From Paenibacillus xylanilyticus (GTDB lineage: Bacteria > Bacillota > Bacilli > Paenibacillales > Paenibacillaceae), in NCBI RefSeq assembly GCF_009664365.1, contig NZ_CP044310.1:3793001-3857000 (forward strand): a stretch of DNA of 64,000 bases. Reading direction: 5' to 3'. Shown one piece after another: positions 54,080 through 60,896 of the stretch. Position 1 is the stretch's first letter, and each line of letters starts with the position of its first letter. The notes under the pieces are model-generated. The model had not been told where the DNA came from. It saw only the letters and a list, made by a program, of their open reading frames with translations, and did not search any database. Made by a program: the position numbers and the translations under genes.

Positions 54080-55012
54080 CTAAAACAGCGCCAGATCCTT
54101 GTCTTTTCGGCGAACGAACGCATTGGTCGTCAAGACTAATACAAAACCGACGATGGACTGATACAGTCCAGCTGCAGATGACATCCCGAAGTCCCCGAAA
54201 GTCATCAATCCGCGGTAAACATAAGTGTCAATGACATCCGTAGTGGTTTGCAGTGCACCTGAATTCAACGGGACCTGATAGAACAGTCCAAAATCGGAAT
54301 TGAAGATGCGTCCAACCGAAAGGAGAACCAGAATAACCATTGTGGGTTTAATCAGAGGAAGGGTGATGCTCCAAACTTGTCTCCACTTGGAAGCTCCGTC
54401 CAACGTAGCCGATTCGTAATACTCCTGGCTGATGCCTACGATGGAGGCCAGATAGACGATGCAGGTATAACCAACATTTTTCCACAGGTACACGACACTT
54501 AATATGTAGGGCCATTTCCCTGCGTCTGCATACCACGACACCGAATCGATCCCCAGCCAAGGAAGTACGTAATGGTTGACGAACCCATTCTCCTCATTTA
54601 GCAAGGCTAGTACCAAATAAGCGACTATAACCATAGAGATGAGGTAAGGGAGTAAAATAATGCTCTGATACAAGCGGGAGACGAATCTTTTTCTTACTTC
54701 GTTTAGCAACACTGCTACAGCGATTGAGAGTATCGTTCCAAGCACGATAAACGCGCCATTGTACAATAACGTGTTTCGGGTAATCACCCAGGCATCCTGC
54801 GTTTGGAACAAGTAGGCGAAGTTATCAAAACCTACCCAGTCACTTCCCCATATCCCCTTTGCGAAATTAACATTTTTAAACGCAATGATAATGCCAAACA
54901 TCGGCAAGTAGTTGTTGATGAACAGATAGATGATGCCTGGTAAGATCATGACCAATAGCAACCAATGCCTTTTTATGTTTTGAATGCGGTATGCAAAGGT
55001 ACTACGACGCAT
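54080..55012 (-). CDS. ABC transporter permease, LplB type
   Basis: 310 residues from the ATG at 55012, which follows GGGGGAG; the frame is open to 55138 but without a ribosome site. Six transmembrane segments and the EAA loop ESATLDGASK. First gene of the leftward operon permease, permease, binding protein, amidohydrolase. No ATPase gene is nearby. Confidence 0.9.
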   Translation of the reverse strand: MRRSTFAYRIQNIKRHWLLLVMILPGIIYLFINNYLPMFGIIIAFKNVNFAKGIWGSDWVGFDNFAYLFQTQDAWVITRNTLLYNGAFIVLGTILSIAVAVLLNEVRKRFVSRLYQSIILLPYLISMVIVAYLVLALLNEENGFVNHYVLPWLGIDSVSWYADAGKWPYILSVVYLWKNVGYTCIVYLASIVGISQEYYESATLDGASKWRQVWSITLPLIKPTMVILVLLSVGRIFNSDFGLFYQVPLNSGALQTTTDVIDTYVYRGLMTFGDFGMSSAAGLYQSIVGFVLVLTTNAFVRRKDKDLALF

Positions 55013-55231
55013 GCCCTTCTCCCCCTTTTCCACGTAACGATACTTGGTGTCGTAAAACAAATATATCCCTCCTTTTCTTCTTAGTGTAAGTTTATCTAAC
55101 GTTATTTTCTTCTTACAAGAATAATACGCTGTAAACACCCCCTAGTCATTGGTGTAATCGTCTAAAAAATTCAACGCATCTTGGACTGATACACCAAAAG
55201 GAAATCTCTATTCCGGCATCCGTGTCAACAA

Positions 55232-55245
55232 TTATTACGTAATAA
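55232..55245. promoter_or_regulatory. Perfect palindrome TTATTACGTAATAA, operator candidate
   Basis: 14-bp perfect palindrome 220 bp before the first permease gene. Its half TTATTAC also occurs in the cyanuric acid operon promoter region (43664-43670) and resembles TTATATTAC at the two PucR-linked promoters. Confidence 0.4.
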
Positions 55246-55289
55246 CACAACATGTCTAGTTTTTCATACATCCTCTTCCACAAACCAAA

Positions 55290-55316
55290 AAGCAGCGCAT
55301 CAAGGACGCGCTGCTT
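55290..55316 (-). terminator. Terminator of the AtzC-like gene pair
   Basis: Stem AAGCAGCGC/GCGCTGCTT with a 9-base loop, followed by CTTTTTGG on the minus strand; 22 bp after the stop codon at 55338. Confidence 0.88.
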
Positions 55317-55337
55317 CTTACTCCTAGCAAAAAATAG

Positions 55338-56558
55338 TTATGAATGGATTTCTGCCATCTGCCTGCTGGTCGGGAACGCACGGCCTCCAACAAGCACACC
55401 ACCCGAGAATACCGCTTCTCGTGGAGGTGCCGCTGCCAGGGCATGCATTGCATTCAAAGCATGTACTAGGGAGAAATCGCCACGATCACCCACTTTTGGA
55501 GTTAACGGCGCATTGGAAATAAGCTTGTATGTCTCAAGCAGCCAGTGGTCTTCTACCCAACCGGAGGCTTCAGCGAGACGTGATCCACGTGAGAGCATAT
55601 CGCCATTGCCGAATGGACTCCACGAATCCAGAATATTATCTGAACCGACATGTACAGCTACTCCCGCTTCCAGCAATAGTTTAATGGGCGGCATAGGTCT
55701 ATCGATAGGTGCACTTGTCATAATGGATACGCCATTCGCACACAGCTTTTCTGCCAATGAACGAACCTCTGCTTCACTAACCTGACCCAAACAATAGGCG
55801 TGGCTCACTGAAGTGCGGCCGGACATGCCTGCTTGTTCCGTTAAATCAGCGAAGCGATCGATCGTGTATGTTCCGAGGTGATCCGGGTCGTGCAGATGTA
55901 AGTCGATTCCCGCAGCAAATTCTGCCCCCAGCTCAAACATCGCTTCCAGGCTGGCGTCCACTCGGCGGTCCAGCCCGGCCGGATCGACACCACCTACATA
56001 GTCGGCTCCAGCCCGGAGTGCTTGCCGCATGACAGCTACAGACTCGGATCGAAGTAGTCCTTGTTGAGGAAACGCAACGATCTCCATATCCATGCGGCCG
56101 CTATATAATTCGCGAACTTCCAATATCTCCTCAAGATGCGAGAGGCCGATTTGCGGATCAACGTCAACGTGCGTTCGGATCTTGGCCGTACCTTGGGCCA
56201 GCATTAAATCGAGTAACCGTTTAGCACGTTCTCCTGCTCCGGTCGGAAGTTCTCCCAGCATGCGTTTCTCGAATTCCAATTGGCCAGGCAGGGTGACAAA
56301 GGGCTGCAGTGTCTTCCACGGCTCGCCAAGAAAATGTTTGTCCAGGTGGATATGCATATCTGCCATAGGCGGAACGTAATGTAAACCTTCCGCTTCGAAG
56401 ACATTTGCCTCTTGATGGTTGGTACCTCCAGATGCAACCTCTGCATCAGTTGAGGCTGTTTCAATGCTGATGATCGTTCCTGTCATTCGATTAATCGTTA
56501 GATTGAACAGATCATCTGCCCATTTGACATTTTTAACGATGGTTAACTGTTTCTCCAT
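55338..56558 (-). CDS. AtzC/cytosine-deaminase-like amidohydrolase
   Basis: 406 residues from the ATG at 56558 (GGGGATG upstream). A complete subtype III amidohydrolase: His69 and His71 (DMHIHLDKH), His130 (RTHVDVDP), His221/His223 (DLHLHDPDH), His253 (VSHAYCLG) and Asp307 (VGSDNILDSWSPFGNGD). The motifs follow N-isopropylammelide amidohydrolase AtzC as I recall it (THVDVD, VGGVDPA, YHIHD, SHAWC, SDNIRDFWVPFGNGDM). Such enzymes remove amino or alkylamino groups from s-triazines or pyrimidines; cytosine or isocytosine deaminase is an alternative. Second gene of a two-gene operon next to a PucR regulator. Confidence 0.85.
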   Translation of the reverse strand: MEKQLTIVKNVKWADDLFNLTINRMTGTIISIETASTDAEVASGGTNHQEANVFEAEGLHYVPPMADMHIHLDKHFLGEPWKTLQPFVTLPGQLEFEKRMLGELPTGAGERAKRLLDLMLAQGTAKIRTHVDVDPQIGLSHLEEILEVRELYSGRMDMEIVAFPQQGLLRSESVAVMRQALRAGADYVGGVDPAGLDRRVDASLEAMFELGAEFAAGIDLHLHDPDHLGTYTIDRFADLTEQAGMSGRTSVSHAYCLGQVSEAEVRSLAEKLCANGVSIMTSAPIDRPMPPIKLLLEAGVAVHVGSDNILDSWSPFGNGDMLSRGSRLAEASGWVEDHWLLETYKLISNAPLTPKVGDRGDFSLVHALNAMHALAAAPPREAVFSGGVLVGGRAFPTSRQMAEIHS

Positions 56559-56618
56559 AGCTTCATCCCCTTCACTCATGTCCCAATGTATCCATAGCTT
56601 GTGAATTCCGCAGCCATT

Positions 56619-57839
56619 CTATTGCTTTTGAACCCTATCGCCCACCTGCACACCCGATTTCCAAACGATTCGCTTTTCCGGCTTATCCAGCAGTACATCC
56701 CTTTCGGATCGTTCCTGGAATAACACCATATCTGCCGGAGCGCCTACCTTCATTCCATAATTCTTAATACCCAATGCCTGAGCTGCGTTATACGTCAGCA
56801 TCCTGATCAACGCAAGGGCATCCCGTTCCCCGCCCATATACGAAGTTACTGCAAGAAGCCAGGCGACCTCTAACGGATCCGCTTTGCCAAACGGTGTAAA
56901 TGCGTTGCGGACATTGTTGACGCCAATTGCTACATTCACACTGCATTCCTGCAGCAATTTCACAGGCGTCAAGCCTCTGCGCTGCCCTTCCGCATCTCCC
57001 CGGCCATTCAAAAACAGGTCGGTCATCGGCAGCGTAATAACGGTGATCCCTGCACGATGCAGAAGTTCCGCGATATCCATGGCTTCATGCTCAGGCAGAG
57101 AACCGAGCGAGGTTACATGTCCGGCAGATACCTGTCCCTGCATTCCTGTGATAAGTGTCCTTCTGGCTATGTCCGCAATGGCACGGTCCTTGGGATTGTC
57201 CGAAAAATCCGTATGAAAATCCAGCGGTTTTCCGTATTTTTCTGCCAGACCAAATGCAAAATCCAAGTGATCTTCCAGGCATTCATCCTGATAAGTGATT
57301 CCTCCGACGACGTCAGCCCCCATACGCAGCGCTTCCTCCATTAACTCTTCTGTCCCAGGACTTCTGAATACGCCTTCTTGGGGAAAGGCAACCACCTGCA
57401 GATCCAGTTGATCTCTTAGAGATTGTTTCAGATGGAGAGCCGACTCCATAGCCTTGAGACCCAGAATCGGATCAACCTCGGCATGGCAGCGCATATGGGT
57501 AACGCCGTTGCGGACAGCTTGACGAATGACAGCAAGCGAGCGCTCGTTCATGTCCTCGTCTGTAAAAGAACTTTTCAGTTTAGCCGTTATCTGAATTGCG
57601 TCTTGGAGAGAATCTGCATCCCGATCCATAACATCCAGTAAATAGGCTTTTTCCAGGTGAATATGCGGCTCGACCAAGCCGGGCAGCAGTAAGCCTCCTT
57701 TGGCTTGAATGACATTCATCGCTTCCGATATCCCTTCACCGGATGGTGAGATAAATGCAATTTTACCTGAGGATACCCCCACATCCATTCGCCTTCCATC
57801 CTTGGATAACACGGTATCAGTAATAAGCAAATCAACCAT
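56619..57839 (-). CDS. AtzC/cytosine-deaminase-like amidohydrolase, paralogue with altered metal ligand
   Basis: 406 residues from the ATG at 57839 (GGAGGGCTGTC upstream), exactly as long as its downstream neighbour. Metal ligands His59/His61 (EPHIHLEKA), His119 (RCHAEVDP), His209 (DFHTDFSD) and His241 (AGHVTSLG) are kept. The conserved catalytic Asp is replaced by Asn308 (GVNNVRNAFTPFGKAD), and the Glu/Asp after the third His is Phe212. It may therefore use another proton donor, or another substrate. Transcribed divergently from the PucR gene at 58044. Confidence 0.85.
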   Translation of the reverse strand: MVDLLITDTVLSKDGRRMDVGVSSGKIAFISPSGEGISEAMNVIQAKGGLLLPGLVEPHIHLEKAYLLDVMDRDADSLQDAIQITAKLKSSFTDEDMNERSLAVIRQAVRNGVTHMRCHAEVDPILGLKAMESALHLKQSLRDQLDLQVVAFPQEGVFRSPGTEELMEEALRMGADVVGGITYQDECLEDHLDFAFGLAEKYGKPLDFHTDFSDNPKDRAIADIARRTLITGMQGQVSAGHVTSLGSLPEHEAMDIAELLHRAGITVITLPMTDLFLNGRGDAEGQRRGLTPVKLLQECSVNVAIGVNNVRNAFTPFGKADPLEVAWLLAVTSYMGGERDALALIRMLTYNAAQALGIKNYGMKVGAPADMVLFQERSERDVLLDKPEKRIVWKSGVQVGDRVQKQ

Positions 57840-57971
57840 GACAGCCCTCCAATCATGTACGCTTTTATTACACGTTAAAAACAATTCAAGCATATTCCAC
57901 GCTGCAGGGGGAAGTCATTGGATGATAAAGATAAAAATAATTTGGATTATTGGACGAACAAGCCAAAGATA

Positions 57972-58000
57972 TTTACTCGGAAGGATCGTAATGTTATATT
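57972..58000 (+). promoter_or_regulatory. Sigma-A promoter of the second PucR gene
   Basis: -35 TTTACT (57972-57977, four of six), 17-bp spacer, -10 TATATT (57995-58000, five of six). It lies upstream of the GTG at 58044 and downstream of the ATG at 57918, which supports the later start. Confidence 0.55.
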
Positions 58001-58002
58001 AC
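57988..58002. promoter_or_regulatory. Inverted repeat GTAAT-gttat-ATTAC over the -10 box
   Basis: Five-base arms separated by five bases, overlapping the PucR promoter; it includes TTATATTAC, also found at the cyanuric acid operon promoter. Candidate autoregulatory site. Confidence 0.45.
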
Positions 58003-58043
58003 TTAACAATAGTTTAACTTGTTCCAGAAAGGGATGGGTCGAT

Positions 58044-59669
58044 GTGCTGCTGATAGATTTGCTCAATAACGGCATTTACGATGATGCCAGAGTGATTACT
58101 GGGCACAAGGGTCTTACGCGCGAGGTTCAAACCGTTAACATTATGGACTGTCCAGATATCATACGGTTTTTGAGGCCAAACGAACTCTTGCTGACCAACG
58201 GTTATTTCATGAAACAGCAACCTGAAGTGTTCATTCACCTGATCAGGGACATGCAGCGGCTTCGCTGCTCCGGTTTGGCCATCAAAACCAAGCGTTTTGA
58301 ACTTCCGATCCCTGATGAAATATTACATGAAGCCGACCGTATCGAATTTCCTATCATTGAAATTTCCGATGTATGTCTATCCCTTGGTGAGATTTTGCAA
58401 CGATCGACCAGTGTTATTCTGAACAATAAGAGCGACGAACTCCAATATGCACTTAGCATTCACAAAAAATTCTCCGAAATGATCATGCGAGGCAAAGGAA
58501 TTTCCGGCATTGTCCAGTCCTTGTCCAAACTGCTCTCATCCCCAGTCATCCTGTTAAACAACAAATGGAAAACCATTGCTGCCACCAATCAAAATGCAAT
58601 TATTACTGAGCTTACTTCAGCTGCAGTTAGTGCACTTCACGGATTGTCCGACACCTCCAGCCCGACTTCATTGTGCTTAATCAACTCATCCCTGCGGGAA
58701 CGCAGCTGCATGCTCGTATATCCGGTAAAAACGTATCGTCACGAAGGCTATTTGTTATCTTTTCATACGCCGGATCAATGGACTGGTCTGTACGGTTTAA
58801 CGCTTGAACAAGCCTCCAACGTCATTGGAATGGAGCTAACCAAATCCCAAGCAGTCAAGGAACGTTCCCGCAGGCACAAAAACGAGTTTTTTTCCGATTT
58901 GATCGAGGGGTATATTACTTTCGAGCAGGAAGCGCTGAACCGCGGCAAGAAATACGGGCTTAGAAAGGGGTATTCTTGTGTCGTGCTGGCTATTCGAAAT
59001 GATGAGGCGGCGGCCCTAAAGGGTGACAATTTGACCGAACAAGAGGAGCAATATGAGCACATTAAACGTCATTTTGGTGCGTTGGAGCATTCGTTCACCA
59101 TGTTTACCAAACATGACACCTACTGCATTCTGCTATCCATCCCGGAGTCAGGCTGGGACGAGGCGAAGCTCACCGAGCATCTCACGGGAATGCTTAAACA
59201 CCTCCATCAGGAGAATGGAATGTGCATGTCGGTTGGCATCGGCAAACCTGCAATGAATGTGCTCGGCGTTCGCCATTCTTACACAGAAGCAGTCAATGCG
59301 CTGCAATTCGGCTATCGATTTAAACGCAAACAATTTGTCCAATCCTACCAAGCCAAGGATATCGGATATTTATTCCATATGCTTCCCCACGACGAGCTAA
59401 AACAATTTTACGAATCGACTCTAGATGGATTACTGCAAATTGCCGATGAATCCGAAAGAAAAGAGCTGCTCCGTACCCTGAACGCATTTTACGAAACACA
59501 ATGCCAGCTTGTCGAAACATCCAAACAGCTCTTCGTGCATCGGAATACAGTGGTGTACAGATTGGAAAAGTGTGAACGACTCCTGGATGTTAAACTCAAA
59601 GATCCTGCTGAAAGTCTACGAATTCGTATAGCGCTAGCGATCGAACCTTTATTGCTGCAAAAAGTTTAA
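58044..59669 (+). CDS. PucR-family transcriptional regulator
   Basis: 541 residues from the GTG at 58044, chosen for AAAGGGA at 9-bp spacing, because the promoter lies at 57972-58000, and because PucR proteins begin near this point. N-terminal PucR domain (VNIMDCPDIIRFLRPNELLLTNGYF, about 35-59), middle GGDEF-like region, C-terminal helix-turn-helix (ETSKQLFVHRNTVVYRLEKCERLL). Divergent from the two AtzC-like genes, which it probably controls. Similar in layout to the PucR of the cyanuric acid operon. Confidence 0.92.
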   Translation: MLLIDLLNNGIYDDARVITGHKGLTREVQTVNIMDCPDIIRFLRPNELLLTNGYFMKQQPEVFIHLIRDMQRLRCSGLAIKTKRFELPIPDEILHEADRIEFPIIEISDVCLSLGEILQRSTSVILNNKSDELQYALSIHKKFSEMIMRGKGISGIVQSLSKLLSSPVILLNNKWKTIAATNQNAIITELTSAAVSALHGLSDTSSPTSLCLINSSLRERSCMLVYPVKTYRHEGYLLSFHTPDQWTGLYGLTLEQASNVIGMELTKSQAVKERSRRHKNEFFSDLIEGYITFEQEALNRGKKYGLRKGYSCVVLAIRNDEAAALKGDNLTEQEEQYEHIKRHFGALEHSFTMFTKHDTYCILLSIPESGWDEAKLTEHLTGMLKHLHQENGMCMSVGIGKPAMNVLGVRHSYTEAVNALQFGYRFKRKQFVQSYQAKDIGYLFHMLPHDELKQFYESTLDGLLQIADESERKELLRTLNAFYETQCQLVETSKQLFVHRNTVVYRLEKCERLLDVKLKDPAESLRIRIALAIEPLLLQKV

Positions 59670-59753
59670 GAGACACATCTTCATGAAGGTTCTTGTTTCG
59701 TCAAACTTCCTATGCGATGATCCGGCTGTTCTACCGGTATCTCAATAAAAAAA

Positions 59754-59784
59754 CAGCCGTTCTCAGGATTTCTGTGATCGGCTG
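59754..59784 (+). terminator. Terminator of the second PucR gene
   Basis: Arms CAGCCG (59754-59759) and CGGCTG (59779-59784) with partly paired inner bases, followed by ATTATTTTTTT on the plus strand; an A-run precedes it. May work in both directions. Confidence 0.7.
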
Positions 59785-59830
59785 CAGATTATTTTTTTAT
59801 GAAAGCTATCATCTACATGTAACGATATAC

Positions 59831-59914
59831 TCATCTCCGAAGCCCAAAAACAGAAGCTGCCGTAAGAAGGAGACAGATTGCTAACAGCCATGCCCATGAG
59901 TCAAAAGTAAACAT
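59831..59914 (-). CDS. Possible 27-residue single-helix membrane peptide
   Basis: ATG at 59914 with GGGAG 9 bp upstream encodes 27 residues, most of them a hydrophobic helix (WAWLLAICLLLTAASVFG) ending in LRR. It starts 44 bp after the methyltransferase stop codon. It could be a small membrane protein or chance; the short length gives little statistical support. Confidence 0.2.
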   Translation of the reverse strand: MFTFDSWAWLLAICLLLTAASVFGLRR

Positions 59915-59957
59915 TTGAAGAAGCTCCCATACGTTTGAAGGGCCAGAATGAGGTCCA

Positions 59958-60713
59958 TCACACTTCTCCCCAAAATATATCTGTTTCATAATCAAAAAGA
60001 ACAGTACCCTCCCGTTTATTTCGATCAAATATGTTCTGAAGCTCAGTCATCATCGGAGTATAATTGGGATGCCCGGGCACAGGAGTATAGGAAGATGATT
60101 GCAATCTGCCTTTCAAGCCCTCAAAGTCGAACTGTTGACTCATTTGAAAGTTCGCTTTCTGCATCGTGCCTTCCTTGAAAAAGGATTGAAGCACAGACTC
60201 AGAAATGTTTTTATGATTCACTTTTTCATAGTCGGTCCCGTACGCATGCAGCAGCTGATCGTATTCTACACGAAAGGAGTTACCGCTAGTAAGACGGGAA
60301 TTCCAGATTAATACCACTTTACCTCCGGGCTGTAAAATCCGCCTAAACTCGGTCTGTGCTGCCAAGCGGTCAAACCAGTGAAACGCCTGTGCGCACACAA
60401 TAAATTCCACCGAACGATCAGGTAACCCCGTAGATTCTGCAGAGCCTGATATCGTCTGAAAGTTCGGTTCATTCTCCAACATCTGCTCGGCGGCTGCCCG
60501 CATGGCCTGATTCGGCTCGACGGCTATAACATAGCTTCCACGTTCCAGAAGCAATTTCGAGAAAATTCCTGTACCTGAACCAACATCTGCGATCTTACTG
60601 TTCGAATGCAAACCAACGGAGTTGTATAGATAATCAATGGCCTCTTTTGGATAACTCGGGCGGTAGTTCGTATAGGAATCAACCCGGTTTGAAAACCGTT
60701 CTTCATTTTTCAT
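59958..60713 (-). CDS. Class I SAM-dependent methyltransferase
   Basis: 251 residues. Motif I VGSGTGIFSKLL (about 43-54), motif II acidic end VEPNQAM, VCAQAFHWFD (about 109-118) and LQPGGKVVLIWN. The HWF motif after motif IV is frequent in the UbiE/YcgJ-like methyltransferases of small molecules. The substrate is unknown. ATG at 60713 follows GGAGACCTGATGACAG. Monocistronic. Confidence 0.9.
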   Translation of the reverse strand: MKNEERFSNRVDSYTNYRPSYPKEAIDYLYNSVGLHSNSKIADVGSGTGIFSKLLLERGSYVIAVEPNQAMRAAAEQMLENEPNFQTISGSAESTGLPDRSVEFIVCAQAFHWFDRLAAQTEFRRILQPGGKVVLIWNSRLTSGNSFRVEYDQLLHAYGTDYEKVNHKNISESVLQSFFKEGTMQKANFQMSQQFDFEGLKGRLQSSSYTPVPGHPNYTPMMTELQNIFDRNKREGTVLFDYETDIFWGEV

Positions 60714-60826
60714 CTGTCATCAGGTCTCCTTTGAATTAGACTATCCAAAACAAAACACCATTTCACTACTTTCTCTCTTTATTTCAGAAAACCTTCCTGT
60801 TTATTCCATTATTTGTCCCATAAAAA

Positions 60827-60865
60827 ATAACAGACCCCTGGCACCCTGTGCTCGTGATCTGTTAT
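60827..60865 (-). terminator. Terminator of the beta-lactamase-family gene
   Basis: ATAACAGA and TCTGTTAT pair across a GC-rich loop, followed on the minus strand by TTATTTTTTATG. Confidence 0.75.
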
Positions 60866-60896
60866 CTCTACTCAACTCATTTGATGTGGACTGCGT

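Larger units (their letters stand above)
55013..55337. other. Control region of the CUT1/amidohydrolase operon
   Basis: 325 bp without a gene. It holds an inverted repeat TTGGTGTA/TACACCAA (55149-55156 and 55190-55197), a 14-bp palindrome TTATTACGTAATAA (55232-55245), a TTGACA on the minus strand (55223-55228) without a good -10, and the terminator of the next operon (55290-55316). Confidence 0.6.

Noticed and set aside
57918..58043. N-terminal extension of the second PucR protein from an ATG at 57918
   Set aside because: The promoter (57972-58000) lies downstream of that ATG, no ribosome site precedes it, and the extra 42 residues do not belong to the PucR fold.
59915..60028. Longer form of the small hydrophobic frame (65 residues)
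   Set aside because: The extra part lies inside the methyltransferase gene in another frame and has no ribosome site.
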